From assembly GCA_036365145.1 (NCBI GenBank), contig JAEOAD010000029.1:22181001-22245000 (forward strand): a DNA stretch of 64,000 bases, given 5' to 3'. The notes under the pieces are model-generated. The model saw only the letters and a list, made by a program, of their open reading frames with translations, made no database searches and was not told where the DNA came from. The position numbers were made by a program, and so were the translations under genes. Origin of the DNA: Orientallactaga sibirica. Its lineage: Eukaryota; Chordata; Mammalia; Rodentia; Dipodidae. Each line of letters opens with the position of its first letter. The stretch's first letter is position 1. This document shows, in pieces, positions 1 through 12,726 of the stretch.

Positions 1-2740
1 ATTCTTGTGGTGCTTGGAACTGAACCCAGAGCCTTGTGCATGCTCAACAAGTGCTATCTTCCATGGCCCCCTGCTTTGAGGCTTCATTTATTATCAAAGA
101 TGATCTCATGTTAAGTGTGCCTATGAATATGACACAATATATCTTCTTTAAATTAACATGCCATATTTAAAGAAAATTCTGAAGAATTTGATATGTCATT
201 AAGAGGACATTTATTTTCCAAGTTATTGCTTCTGCTTCTCATCTACTTTATCATGTCTTCATAATTCTTAGATGTGTGATTGACATGGAAAATAGTAAAC
301 ATTTGCATCATAAATGCATGGCTATAAGTACATAATATATAATACTTTGGAGTCAGACATATTGACTTCTAAACCTACACCCCCACCCCCTGCTTTGGCT
401 GTGTTATCCTCAGCAAATCAGTTAGCTAACCTTTAAAGTGAATATAATGGTACCTACCTGTGAACAAAGAGGTAAGGTCTGACTTAATACATGTGTTAAA
501 AGGATTTTTTAAAATATAGAAAGCTCTATGAATGCTAATGCTTCTATCTTTGCTCTGGGAAAGGGCAGGCAGGAAGAGGGACCATCCATCACATCTTGTG
601 GCCTCAGTGCAGCATCCTTGTGTGTTGAACACAGTGCAGAGGGAAGAGGCTGAAAGGTGGTTCTTCCAGGAGTTCTGCTCAATGTGTTATTAATCAAAGG
701 ACAGGCAGTGAGTTACGGGCATAGTGTAGCCAGTATGAACCCATTCATGTGGATCCATCTTCTCCTCAAGTATGCCTTCTATTGCTTACATTACACCTCT
801 GTCTTTGGCACTTTGTCAGGGAGAAGCAACAATTGAACAAGAAGGCCAGAGGTGGGGGGTCCATGAGCACAGGGCTCTCAGAATGAAACCACACCCTGAC
901 ACTCATATCTGTCACTTGCATTCTAAATTTTATTTGTACCCAGAAGGCAACTCTAGCATCCTCAGAGTCAAAATCCTATCTAGTTAAATCCAAAATGTTC
1001 ACATCCAGTTGTGGAGGCCATATTCTGCCTAATGTTAGGTCTATTGTGCATTCCATACACATCTTAGAAGTTTATATTTATTATGAGAAATTTCCCAAAG
1101 TATCTTATCTTACCAATCCAACATTTTACAATACATTCCTAACAGGTGGATGTAAAATAAGGCACGAGCTAAAAGGAGAAATATTTCTTGCTTTAAGCAT
1201 TTTACTATTCTTTATGTGAGTTTTTCCTACCTTGGGCAAAATGACAGCCAATTCCTCTCAGACTGAAGACAGTCAAATTTCCTTTAAAAATCTTCTAGTC
1301 CTAAGAATCTTCAGGGGTGTTTTTTGTACTTAGGAAGCTTGCAGCTGTCTCTAAATAAAAGTAAATTCATTATCCGAAAAGTCAACTTAATTTGTTCAAT
1401 ATATGTCTGCAGAGGCATGTTCTAAGGAAGCAGAAGGCAGAATCCCTGGACATACAGTGTTATGGGGGCAAGTGCAATGCTGTGCTTTATGGATGATGCA
1501 GACTATGAGGGACCTGGCTGAGTGTGCAGATGGCAGTTGGGTGGTACTGTTTGTGTAGAAGTCCTGGCAGGCTTGATTGGGCAAGGGAATCCTACCAAAC
1601 CATCTGTGCTAAATGGACTGTCCTCCTCATCCAGAGGACACAGGTCAATTAAAGGTTCCTCGCATGCAAGTCTTCATGTTATAGGACTGCTTTCATTGAA
1701 GAATCCTCAGGGTGTTTACACAGCTACCAGGCCTTGCCCTGGAGGGAATGCAGAAGGAATGTCTATGCTCATCATACCTCCACAGGGTAAGATCACTGCT
1801 GACTCAGCCTGGATCCCTTCAGTCTGTGTCTCTTGCCCAGGCAAAGTGACATGTAGTTCTAGACAGGACTGGCAAGAGCTTTGGTGGAAAGGACTCTGCC
1901 GTCCTCTCTTCATGACCCAGAGACAGTGGTACCTATCATAAACACAGCTGGCATTACAAATAAGTCCACTTCTACAGCGTAGAAGGACCAGGATTGTGGC
2001 GGGGATGTCCTCTGACTAATGTGTGTTAGTAGCTTTATCCATATCACTTTCAGGATAGGGAAGATTCAAGAGCATTAGAAATACTGGCCCAGTCCTCCTG
2101 CTGCTCTGGGACATTCTACAGTAGCTCCAGGCATGATAGATACATGACCCTCATTCTACTCTTTCAAGTGGGAGGAACTTGGGCTCTAGATTTTTGCCTC
2201 CAATGATATCTGCTTGCTAGGTAGCTGCTATAAGTGGCATGTATTCATGACAATGGCCCGTTTGGGAACTTTTCCCAACTCATATATCATCCTAAATATT
2301 GATCCTGCTTAATCACTGAATGTTAGCTTTCTGAGAAAATGTGTACACAGTATCAGAGTGAGAGGTGGGTGGAGCTGCACCAGGTGGCCACCTTTGAAAT
2401 CTGTCGTTCATTTGATCCACCTTTGTTGCTTGCCTAACCTCAGTGAAATGCAATTCTGACGGGGTGTTGGGGGAAATCACAGGAGACTCTCAGTGATATC
2501 GGGTCATGATCTATCATGCAGCCCCTGTCAGGATGACCTTCCTTCCAGCACTCTGCTTCTCTTATTGTTGCTGCCTCTTGAAGTGGTATAGTAGATAGTT
2601 TGCTCTGTCCCTTTACCCAAGGGCTATGGCCATGTGTCAGACACTCTATGTGGCCTATAAGGTGCTCTTGGGACATATTGCAACCCAGGAATCTTGTTAG
2701 CTACAATTTGGTTTCAATCAATACTAATAGCATATATGCA
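1..2740. other. Intronic DNA, no gene recognised
   Basis: No SINE of the young families, no LTR and no coding region that I recognise. The longest ORF (1522-1941, 139 codons) has no recognisable domain. The first 400 bases are AT-rich with a C-rich patch at 378-391; 410-475 has faint MIR-like wording. Confidence 0.5.
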
Positions 2741-3455
2741 AGTGTGTATGTAGGATATGTGTGTGGGGTGATGTATGCACATGTGTGTAGATCCAGGCCC
2801 CATGCAAGAATGAGTGGAGGCCACAGAAGAACATGGGATGTGTGGTAGTTTGAATATATGGCTCCCAATATATTCAGTGTCTTTTTAGTTTATAGTTTGC
2901 ATCTGCAGCCACCTTGCTGGAGGCAATGTCATTGGCGGATCTTAAGGTGTGATGGTGGGTTTGAGATTCCATTGTAAATTTATGCAAAGTGTGCCTAGTA
3001 AGAGTTCCTAAAGTGTGCTATGCTGTGTGCCTGGTGGCTTTTCTCCCTCTGCTTGGCCCTGTGAAGGCAGGCCAACTTCTTCTGTCATTATGGAACTTCC
3101 CCTGGATCTGTAAGCTTCAATAAATATCCATTCCTCCATAACTGTGCCTCGTCTGGAAGTTCATCTCAGCAAACCTAAAGCTGTCTGCTACAGGATGTCT
3201 TTCTCTTATCACATTTTCTGCATATTTCTTTAAGATGGGGTCTCTCCGTCAATCTAGAACTTCTGTCCATCAGCAAGATCCAATAATACTCTGGTCAGTG
3301 TCACCCCCTCCCCCGTAGACATGTAACAGAGTTGTGTGGCCACACCTGGCTTTTGACATGGGTCTGGGGAGCTGAACTTGGTGCTCTCCAGCCCAAGAGC
3401 CCCTCATGCTTAAGCAGCAAGTGCTCTTAATCCTTGAGCCATCTCCTCAGTCCAT
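2741..3455 (-). mobile_element. B3-type SINE split by a solo LTR
   Basis: Left part 2741-2840 has the GTGGAGGCCACAGAAGAAC motif. Right part 3198-3455 has AAGATGGGGTCTCTC and then the tRNA-like head in reverse (CTTAATCCTTGAGCCATCTC). Together they match a B3-type SINE in minus orientation, interrupted by the LTR at 2841-3192. Confidence 0.65.
2841..3192 (+). mobile_element. Solo LTR, same family as 18420-20554
   Basis: It begins TGTGGTAGTTTGAATA and ends CTGTCTGCTACA, with TG...CA termini and an internal CAATAAATAT poly(A) signal. The 5-bp GGATG at 2836-2840 is repeated at 3193-3197, so both ends are exact. It has split an older B3-type SINE, pieces of which lie on either side. Confidence 0.9.
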
Positions 3456-3859
3456 AGTCTGCTTTTTCAACTTCAGTCTCTTTCTAGCCTTGTATGACAG
3501 AAGGAAGGACTAAGCTGTGATATAGAAGACAGGTTTCCTGCCTCATTTTCCAATGAAGTTTCTGATAGCTATAGGCAGAGGACTTACTTCTTTCTCTTTG
3601 TTAATATTTCCTTCCTCTAAGGTACAGAACTGACAAGATCATTGAATAAAATCATAGCTGTGCAAATGAAAATTACAAAGTGTTGTTTTTAACTTGTAAA
3701 ATAAATGGTATGTTTTATTCTAGGGAGATTTTTATGATAGCTAAATAGCATCAATAGTTTAGATGACAAAAATATAAATATTTTATAATAGTGGATCATG
3801 ATAGCAACATGTGGCCAATAAGAATGAGCACAGTTTCCAACCTGCAAACTACTAGTATG

Positions 3860-4050
3860 TTCCATGTACTTTGTTAAGTACTTTTCATGCTTTATCTCTT
3901 TCTATGGTCACAACAGTCCAACAGTCTAGGTACCATGTCATTCCATTATTCCCACATTACAATGGTGACTGCTAGGAGTTAAAAATTCCCCCACTCTTCC
4001 AATTCTATGACAAATTCAGTGTTGAAGTACTATACTACCTCTGAGTTTGT
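3860..4050 (+). mobile_element. MIR-like ancient SINE fragment
   Basis: TCATGCTTTATCTCTTTC, ACAACAGTCCAACAGTCTAG and ATTCCCACATTAC resemble the MIR stretch around CATTTAATCCTCACAACAAC. It is weak and old. Confidence 0.35.
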
Positions 4051-4234
4051 ACTCTCGGTCATTGCAGTATGCTCTACCTCAGTAATGCAGCAATTAATAA
4101 TAGCAGTACACATTGACCTGAAAGACTGGTTTTCTTTAATTTATCTGTCAATGAAAATATAAAAATAAAAATAAATCTGTCAATTATGAAAGATGGTGGA
4201 GGACCAGCTGCTAGTCTGTGTAAAAACTGTTTAT

Positions 4235-4436
4235 GGGGCTAGAGAGATGGCTTAGCAGTTAAGGCGCTGGCCGCGAAGCCAAAGGACCCAGGTTTGATTT
4301 CCCAGGACCCATGTAAGCCAGATGCCCAAGGTAGCACATGTCTGGAGTTTGTTTGCAGCAGCTGGAAGCCCTGGAGTGCCTAGTCTATCTGCCCACCCCC
4401 TCTCAAAAAAATAGAATAAAATAAAAAGTTTTTTAA
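4235..4436 (+). mobile_element. tRNA-derived (B2-superfamily-like) SINE
   Basis: Head GGGGCTAGAGAGATGGCTTAG followed by an A/B-box-like tRNA portion (GTTAAGGCGC, GGTTTGATTTCC). Then comes the family body CCATGTAAGCCAGATG and an A-rich tail. Short AAAAACT flanks resemble a target duplication. Confidence 0.85.
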
Positions 4437-4820
4437 AAACTCTTTTTGGAGCTATGGAACTGTTTCTCAAGGTCTTAATATCCACATATATCTCCTTTAT
4501 TGGTGCCTAACCGTGTGTTTTGTCTGGGGTCTTAGGAATGTATTGGGTGATCTAGTAAGATCTTTTCTAATCTTGCAGATTTCTAATAAGTGTTTATAAA
4601 AAATATGTTAATTTCCATTTCCTTTTGGTTGCTTTCTTTGTTTATTCACATACACCTATAGAATGAAGGACTTGAAATTGCACAGAAACCATCACCACAT
4701 TCTCAGAGCAGGACACAATTCTGAAGCATGCAAAAGAGCAGAGGGAAGAAACAATGTATATCATACTGTTCAATAAGTGCCCTTTAGTCTATTTAGTAGA
4801 GATGTGTTAAAGGAGTTTTA

Positions 4821-4896
4821 GGGGCTGGGATGTAGGTCAGCAGCAAACATTTGTCTTGCATGCTTAAAGCCTTGGGTTGAATCCCCAGGAAACCAA
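4821..4896 (+). mobile_element. ID-like tRNA-derived SINE fragment
   Basis: GGGGCTGGGATGTAGGTCAG ... CTTGCATGCTTAAAGCC ... GGGTTGAATCCCCAG is an ID/tRNA-Ala-like body, moderately diverged. Confidence 0.6.
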
Positions 4897-4940
4897 GGAA
4901 GATGTCTGACTGAAAGTGATAGCTGAGTAACACATTTGCA

Positions 4941-5170
4941 GGGGCCTGGGGATATAGCTCAGCTGGCAAAAAGCTTTCCTCATGTGAAAAGTGAAGCCTC
5001 AAGTTTCATCCCCAACAATGTATTAACTGGGCATAGTGGCACACCTGTAATCCCAGCACTCAGGAAATGAAGGCAGGAGAATCAGAAGTCCAAGGTAATT
5101 TTCAGTTACACAGGGAGGTCAAGGCTAGCCTGGGCTACATGAATCCTTGTCTCAAAACAAAAAGCAAGCA
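4941..5170 (+). mobile_element. B4-like SINE (ID head joined to B1-like body)
   Basis: An ID-like head (GGGGCCTGGGGATATAGCTC) runs directly into a B1-like body (CTGGGCATAGTGGCACACCT ... GTCTCAAAACAAAAAG). This is the B4 arrangement. Confidence 0.65.
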
Positions 5171-5262
5171 AGAAAATAAACATAAAAAGCATTTGAGGAC
5201 ATTGGGCCAACCTTTCAAGTTGTACTTTTCTTGGTGGTCATGATAACATTCCTTCCAAAATA

Positions 5263-5418
5263 GTTTTTTGTTTTGATTTGTTTTTTCAAGGTAGGGTCTC
5301 GCTCAAGCCCAGGGTAACCTGGAATTTAGTCTCAGGGTGGCCTCAAACTTATGGCAGTCCTCCTACCTCTGCCTCCCGAGTGCTGGGATTAAAGGCATGT
5401 GCCACCACATCTGGCTTT
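5263..5418 (-). mobile_element. B1-type SINE with 12-bp target duplication
   Basis: Reverse-oriented B1 (CAAGGTAGGGTCTCGCTC ... GCTGGGATTAAAGGCATG). CCTTCCAAAATA occurs exactly at 5251-5262 and again at 5419-5430. Confidence 0.9.
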
Positions 5419-6638
5419 CCTTCCAAAATATTTAAGTGGTATTTATTAACTGCAGTACCCAGTGCAGTTACCAGGAACCAACTACTGACACATAAACACG
5501 TGGACTCTTCTGGAGCTTACTGTATAGTGGCCCATCCATGCAACTGGTGGCATCTCAGCCGTAGTCAGACTCTGCACAGTCTAATTACTGGCAGAGCTTT
5601 TCTTGTGGACCTCAGTTAAATTGCTTGAGTGTAGCTTAACCATTTGAATCACGATACAATCTTTGCCTCCCCTTCTCTGGTGACACATATGCCCATGGAA
5701 TTAGCAGAAAATGTAATGTCCATTTGCTAATTTTATTTATCTCTTGCAGCAAATGTCAATTCAGGTTTTGCTGGTCACACTCACCTTATAATGAGCTTTG
5801 GTAATTTAGCTTCTAGGAATGGCTTGGTTATAGAACCCCATAAAAGTTTATTGACTTCTGCTTGCTGGCTTAAGTTGGTAGGTGCGAATGTACCTCAGAA
5901 ATTAGCTTCATCCAAGTTAATGACTTCATTAGGAAGCAGTTGGCGTGCTCTCATGCACTTCCCAATATATTCTTTTAATGCCAGTTTGTAGATATCAGGA
6001 GCAGTTTCAGTGTAGTAGGAAAGGCAGATTTGGCTTATGTAAATTGCCAAGATAAAACGCCACTGCAATGATGCCCAGTGGTGACTAGGTGCTTAGGGTC
6101 TTTCAACTGCTGATGTGGTCATTGGTGAGCACTTGGCGTGGTCATCAGTGAGCACTTGACTCTTCTAGTGGCCAAGTCCAGTGCTGTAAGAGTCCAGTGC
6201 TGCGTTATCTGCTGCTTTTTTGAAGGACACATAATGATTTGTAAATTATATTTACTGCTTAAATAAAACCAAAGGTCATGGCTGTTGGTGAATATTTATA
6301 GCCACTTATTAGTAATATTCCACCATTAAATGAACTTGATTTCTCTCTTTGTCTAAATAGGATATTTCAGTAGGACTATTAACCCTTTCCTGTTACCTTG
6401 TGAGATAATCATTACACATAACTACTGAACTTCCCAGTGTACTGTGTAGAAACACAGTGACATCTATAATGCTAAAAACTTGTTTTGCTAGTATATTGGA
6501 GTCTTCAATCTTTTAAAAAATAATTTTGTGGTAGAATTCATAATTTTCCATTTATTTGTAAATATATGGTAATTTCGGAAGAAACTAGAATAAATATTTA
6601 AAATTTTGGTGCCTCTTCAGATATAAGAAGACCCTAAT

Positions 6639-6790
6639 ATATATTGGTTTTTCAAGGTAGGGTCTCACTCTAGCTCAGGCTGATGTGGAATTCACTATGT
6701 AGTCTCTCAGGGTGGCCATGAACTCACGGTAATCCTCCTACCTCTGCCTCCAAGTGCTGGGATTAAAGGTGTGCGCCACCATGCCCGGTC
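6639..6790 (-). mobile_element. B1-type SINE
   Basis: Reverse-oriented B1 (TTTTTCAAGGTAGGGTCTCA ... AAAGGTGTGCGCCACCATG), with a CCTAATA-like flank repeat. Confidence 0.9.
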
Positions 6791-6796
6791 CTAATA

Positions 6797-7000
6797 ATTT
6801 TTTAAAATATATTTTATTTGAGAGAGAAAAAGAGGCAGAGAGAGAGAGAGAATGGGGACTCCAGGGACTCCTGGCACTGCAAATGAACTCCAGACTCATG
6901 TGCCCCTTCATGCATCTGGCTTACATGGGTCCTGGGGAATCAAACTGGGATCCTTTGGCTTTGCAGGCAAACGCCTTAACCACTAAGCCTTCTCTCCAGT
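6797..7000 (-). mobile_element. tRNA-derived SINE
   Basis: Reverse-oriented copy: A/T tail, GAGA-rich region, body with CATCTGGCTTACATGGGTCC, and reversed head AACCACTAAGCC...TCTCCAG. It abuts the B1 at 6639-6790. Confidence 0.85.
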
Positions 7001-7949
7001 GCAAATTTTAAATATTAACATATGGGCATCTGTTCACATATGTGAAGATACATAAAGATCTCTATGTCATATATCTAGAGATCCTAAATCTTTAAAGCTG
7101 GACATCATGTTTTTCAGGGCACAGTCCTCATTTTATCAAAGCTTTATAGAAAAGTTTGAGGATATGTCCATTTCTCTATTCTTTCTGCTTTTCTCATCTA
7201 CAGAGAGTTCTCTTCTGCAGATGAACAGTTAACCAATTTCCTATTGTTAAGCACATGGTGGGGGTATACAGGATTTCATGGTTATAACAACACTTGTGTA
7301 TATACAGCTTTGTTGTAGATGTGTTTCTTGCATGACTGTGGACTGTGTTTCCTATTGAGAATTTTTTTTAAAGAGGAAACTGCTAGGAAAAGTGTGTCTC
7401 CCATTCTTCTCTTTCATTCTTTACCCTCAGTGAGGGTGCCCTCATGCCTGTGCCCTATAAGGATGTTTAGCACTGCAGTTTCCTTTAGTGCACATCTGGG
7501 ACTTCTGTCTCAGGGCCTTGGAAAGCTTTCTCCTCTGCGAGAGAAGGTAGCTGTGTCTTAACTAGTGAGATAATAATGTTCCTCAAGCTATCTTGTTAGT
7601 GAATTTATACATTATCCCTTCTAATTATCAGCATGTCCTTAGCACATGCCTCCAGATGGTTCTTAAGAGCTAAAAATCAGGACTCCCAAGGTTTTCAGAT
7701 CTTAAAATTAGAACTACCAAGTCTATTCATAATAAGATTAACAACAACAATAGTAATAATAGCTAACACAAATTTCAATGTGCCAGATTCATATATTGTT
7801 CTGCCTGACACTCAGAAATTTCTTTAAGACTCATTCCAGGCCTTTAAAAAAAAAAAAAAAAAAAACTAGGGATCTGTGGGGAGAAATGATATATAATTGC
7901 TTAATAGGTTTCTTTGTTCAAGCAGGTCATCCCTACTGATTTTTAAAAT

Positions 7950-8108
7950 TAAGTTTATTTGAATGTGTGTGTGTGTTTGCACAAATGTGAACATGCACTA
8001 GCACAAGATTCTCTGGCCTCTGCAAACTGATGCCCATCTCCCTACACGTGGGTGACTATGAAATTAAACCACGCAAGTACTTTTAACCACTGACCAATAT
8101 TCCCAGCC
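7950..8108 (-). mobile_element. Old B2/B3-like SINE fragment
   Basis: A GTGTGTGTGT run, TCTCTGGCCTCTGC and a reversed tRNA-like head (TTTTAACCACTGACC ... CCCAGCC) suggest a degraded rodent tRNA-derived SINE. Confidence 0.45.
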
Positions 8109-8277
8109 TCTCATTGTTAATGATTTGAAATGTTTTCTGTTTCACTTGATGGGTTGCACAAGGGAGGGTGTAAATTAAAAATCGGTAAACTCACAGAATT
8201 TTAAAGTTTTTCACATGGAAAAACTGAAGGATGCAAAGTCAAGGACACTTCTTTTTGTTTGTTAGATTCTTATGATT

Positions 8278-8632
8278 TTTGTGTTTACATTTGCTTCTGT
8301 ATATACTTCTATGTCTGTGAATATGTGGGTATATATGTGTCCTCTTGTGTGAGTATATGTGGAGGCCAGAGGACAATGTTCGTGTCATCCTCAGGAATGC
8401 TGTATAATGTTTTCCTTAAGGATGGGATTGCTCATTGGCCTGGAGCTCACCAAATAGGCTAGACTGGCTGGACAGCAAGGCCTTGGGATTGCCCTGTCAC
8501 CACCTTTCCAGTGCAGAGATTACAGGAGCATGCCATCAAGCCCAACATTTTATGTTGGTACAGGGCATTACATTCAAGTTCTCATGCTTACACAGTAAGA
8601 ACTCTTATTGACTTTTTTATATCCTCAGACCT
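8278..8632 (-). mobile_element. B3-type SINE
   Basis: GTGGAGGCCAGAGGACAATG, a mid part with ATTGGCCTGGAGCTCACC and AGAGATTACAGGAGCATGCC, and a reversed head identify an inverted B3. It is moderately diverged. Confidence 0.65.
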
Positions 8633-9704
8633 ACAAGGACATATTTTTTGTGAAATCTCAGTTTCAACATACAGCTACTAGCCACCTGCAATATTTAAGT
8701 TTGTCATTGAAATTAACTTTACAATTTAGGTCCTTAGTTGCTCTATCCATATAGTGTTATATAGCCACATGTGGCTAAAGGCAACATAATTGATGGTACC
8801 AATATGCTACATTTTTATTTATTTCCTGAATTAAATTATTTTATTTTATTTTTTTATTAAGAACATACTTTGTATGGATATGTCCTTCTTTTTAACCTGT
8901 AGTCTTACCATACATTCTATTAAAATACTTTTCACAGACACTGACTGCTTTCCCAGGCAACACCACTTATTGCAACTCCACATGCAGACCTTTTAAAAGC
9001 AATGAGTTACTGCATTCTAAAGTCATGCTCAGGTTTATTAAAGCATATTATAATGTCAGTGTGTTTAAATTATCCACAGTGGATTCATAATTACCACTTT
9101 AGGTCTTTTAATACACACATCCTTTAATTTAGCATTTTTCTTAAACATATCAATTTGCACTTAACCATAAATAATAGAGTGCTTAGCTCATACATATCAA
9201 TGAGGACCCCCTTTAGAAGTGAAAGATTGCTTGCATAATACCAAAGAGTATTTTGGAGAACATCAAATCCCTTGACAGATGCATGTTGCCACAGGGATTT
9301 ATTTTCTTCTGCTCATAGCTAAAATAGCATCACTTGCATTTTGCCATTTAACGATATTGGAGAAGGTTATAGCAAAGTGATATACAAATAGAGATTGCAT
9401 TTCCCAGCTTACTTATTCCATAAATAAGTCCAAAAATTTAATCTGGATTTGAGTGCTATACCCAGCAGTATCAATATTTGTATCTTTACTAATCATACAA
9501 AAATGATTTGCCTTTGATCCCAGTAAAATATGACAGAAATTGTTTTATATTCTAATATTCATATCTGTCTTCATTTGACTTTGACTTTACCATGGTAAGA
9601 GAGGCAAATGTCTAGAGGGTGTGATTTCAGTAATTTAATACCCTCCACTGTCCTTATTGTCACTGAGTGATGCATGGCCACCCAGTATTAAAAGTCTAAT
9701 TTCT

Positions 9705-9802
9705 TCAGTCAGGGTGGCACATGCCTGTAATACCCACACAGGGAAGTGAATGCAGGATTGAGAGTTTGGGGTCTGCCTAGGCTGTATAGTAAGACTCTGA
9801 CT

Positions 9803-9843
<41 letters not shown>
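9705..9843 (+). mobile_element. B1-like SINE with 40-nt poly(A)
   Basis: A diverged B1 body (CAGGGTGGCACATGCCTGTA ... AGACTCTGACTC). It is followed by an uninterrupted A run at 9804-9843. Confidence 0.7.
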
Positions 9844-9844
<1 letters not shown>

Positions 9845-10720
9845 CCTGTTTTCAAATATTTTCTTCTAATTAACTTGAAAACAACTCTTATTTGGGGTAT
9901 TACTAATGACAAATTATAATTCAGCTAAGACCTAAAGGATGTATGCCTGTTATCTAAGTGAAAATGAGGAAGAAACAAAGAATGGATGTGATGAGATTAA
10001 TATTCCACACAAAGAGATAGGCAATATGTAGCAGTATCTTTGGTGGACAGCACATATTTCATTTCATATGGGACCTCAGGCACATTGTAGGGGGAATTTT
10101 GAAAATGAAACTGAAGACATTACCCATAGCAAGCATGAAAGGTCTTTAAGGCATTCATTGAGCTCTGTATAAATGGGAAGGTGGAATGGCACAGTTTGGG
10201 TCAAGGGAGCACCAAAAGTTTCTCTGCTATCAACATAGAGATGAAGCTAGAGGAGTGTGATCAAGAAAGAACAAAGGTAGAAGCAATACAAAGGATTTCA
10301 ATTATCAGAACAGAGCTGGTTGAAGGGGCATTGGGAATGAAAAAGAACGAAGGGAACCCAGAGAAATGCACAGGTGCTTAGCCTGCCCTCCTCTGCCTAT
10401 TCAATGTAATGGTTCAGGGTCCATTTCTTGAGACCTTCCCCCATCTCAATAAGTAATATTGAATAGCCCCTGTCTGCATAATGTACTTAAGAATAACTGC
10501 TATTCTGTATGTCTTGTTGAGCCCACTTGTTCCCTATCATTCTGTTGTTACTCAACTTTTCTTTGGATGTGTCTAATCTCCTCAGTGAATATATGATGTT
10601 CTTGAAGTCAGATATTTTAGTTACCTTACATTTTCATCCTAAAAGAATGAGAAGACTTTGAGATGGGATATTTTTTTAAATCTAACTAATCACTACAAAG
10701 TCTTCAAATATAAAGATTAG

Positions 10721-10920
10721 GACTGGGGATATCGCCCCATTGGTAGAGTGCTTGTCTAGAATTCATAAGCCCTAGGTTAAAGATAAAACCAAGTGGTCAC
10801 ACACTCAGGAGATATAGGCAGAAGATTCAGTAGTTCAAGGCAGTTCTTAGCTACATAATGAGTTTGAAGCCAGCCTGGGATACCTACACCTTTTCTCAAA
10901 ACAAACAAATAATAATGAAA
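10721..10920 (+). mobile_element. B4-like SINE
   Basis: An ID-like head (GACTGGGGATATCGCCCC) merges into a B1-like body (AAGGCAGTTCTTAGC ... GTTTGAAGCCAGCCTGGG) with an AAAC tail. Confidence 0.6.
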
Positions 10921-10942
10921 AAAACAATAAGAAAAAATTCCT

Positions 10943-11092
10943 TGACTTGGCATGGTGGTGCACCCCTGTAATCCTAGCACTCCAGGGGCTGAGGTAGGAG
11001 GGAGGATAGCTGTGAGTTTGAGGCCAGCCTTAGACAACATAGTGAATTCCAGGTCAGCCTGAACTAGAATGAGGCCCTACCTTGAAAAATGA
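10943..11092 (+). mobile_element. B1-type SINE
   Basis: A clear B1 from TGACTTGGCATGGTGGTGCA to GAGGCCCTACCTTGAAAAA. Confidence 0.85.
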
Positions 11093-12344
11093 GATTCAGC
11101 AATCAATTTATGGGGAATTATTTTTGTTTATTTCTTTGTTTCTTTTTATTTAATTTCATCTAATTGTGATAGCCAATTAGAAATATATAACAACATTTCC
11201 AATTCTCAGTTTTTGTCTTGTCTGACTCTATGGTATCATCATGGTATGTAACTATTTATTTTTCAGAATCCCAGTATCACTACTTGAGAAATTGTGGTAT
11301 TGAAGTAGTTGGAGCCCAAGGCCATGAGTCATGGGATTTGCCTACATAAGGTAGCTTTTAGGGCTATAACTAATTTCACATACTTGGCGTATATTCTGTT
11401 TTATTTTCACCACATGTGCTATCCTGTAGCTCTATACACTAGTATTCCCCTTGGCTCTCTAGAAAGACCTTGATTACTGAGGAAGTCTCTGTGAAAAGCA
11501 GGGGTAGACACACAGTCAGAGAGAGCTCATGTCCAATAGCTTCACCCACAGGGATGTGTGGTTGAGTCCTATGTGGAGAAGCAGATGGTAGTGGGTGGCT
11601 GAGGGTGTGAGGGGCCTCTCTTCAGAAGCCTGTGGGCCACTGACAGCTGTGCCCCTGCCTCTTGCCAATTGTTCGCCTACAGTGCTTCCTTGGTGCCTTA
11701 GCCATGCCTCAGGTGTACTGCATGGTTGGTGACTCACTCAGTGATAATGCAGCAAACTCCTCCTCATGGAAACATTATAGATAAAGATTAATTGATGCTT
11801 CGTATGTTTTTTACTCTACACTTTTCTCTTCCTGAAAATTCTCTTGTGAAATCATCAGTACTGAACTGTACTAAGAAGTAAAACAAGGAAATGAGAGACC
11901 AGAAGGAGAAGAAGCTAAATTCCTGGTTAGAGCTTATGGTGGGATTGGGGGTAGAAGGGAATTTGTGTTGTAATACATGCTCCCAGCACAGAGAAAGTAG
12001 TTTTCTGGGACCCTCTGGCTTGTTTCTAGGGATCAGTAAGAAGCTTCTATAGGGCAAAGAGCTGTGTATGACCCCCAAATTCTTTGCAGGATGCCAGAGC
12101 CTCAGAACACTATCCCCATGGGCTCTATTCCTGCCCTCACTCACACATCACTCACATTACCTCACCTGATCCCCCACTAGTTCCCAGAGGACACACAGTG
12201 TGGAAAGAGACAACTTGGATCAACATGTTGTGTCTCTGAACAGCACTTAGAGAACAAGATAGACCTGGCATGATGGAGAACAGAAAGAGAGACAGAGACT
12301 GAATGACAGAAAGGAGTATAAAATTGCCCACAATAAGACTGAAG

Positions 12345-12495
12345 TCTGTCAATTTTGTGATGCTACAACAGTATACCACAGACTGGATCATTATAAAGAT
12401 AATATATTTATTTCTCACTGTGTGGAGACTAGAAAGTCCAAAATCAAACCACGGACATCAGTCCTGGTGAGGGTCGCCTTGCTGGAGGGCAAAAC
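12345..12495 (-). mobile_element. MLT1-like ancient MaLR LTR fragment
   Basis: GATGCTACAACAGTATACC ACAGACTGG, TATTTATTTCTCACTGTG and GGAGACTAGAAAGTCCAAAATC follow, in order, the reverse complement of an old mammalian MLT1-type LTR. The recognition is from memory. Confidence 0.5.
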
Positions 12496-12540
12496 CACAA
12501 GCTAGCTGAACATTGTGTGAAGCCTCTTTTAAATATTTTT

Positions 12541-12703
12541 TTAAATATTTTATTATTTATTTATTTGAGAAAGATATAGAAATAGACAGGTAGAGAGAGA
12601 GAGAGAGAGAGAGAGAGAATGGGCAAACTCCAGCCACAAGCTAGCTGAACATTGTCCTGGAGAATCGAGCCTTGAACGGGGTCCTCTTTTAAATCTCTCC
12701 AGC
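12541..12703 (-). mobile_element. Rearranged tRNA-derived SINE carrying copies of its own flank
   Basis: Reverse-oriented SINE with a TTTATTTATTT tail and GAGA run. The body is interrupted by a 22-nt copy (12634-12655) of flanking DNA at 12495-12516. A second flank-like piece (CCTCTTTTAAAT at 12683-12694) lies in the head. The insertion is bounded by an 18-nt duplication (12523-12540 and 12704-12721). Confidence 0.75.
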
Positions 12704-12726
12704 CCTCTTTTAAATATTTTTAAGGA

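Noticed and set aside
1522..1941. 139-codon plus-strand ORF
   Set aside because: No family resemblance, and codon content like the surrounding non-coding DNA. I could find no supporting splice or promoter signals.
4821..4896. Possible tRNA gene from the ID-like sequence
   Set aside because: The fold is degraded and it lies among SINEs, so it is a SINE head rather than a functional tRNA.
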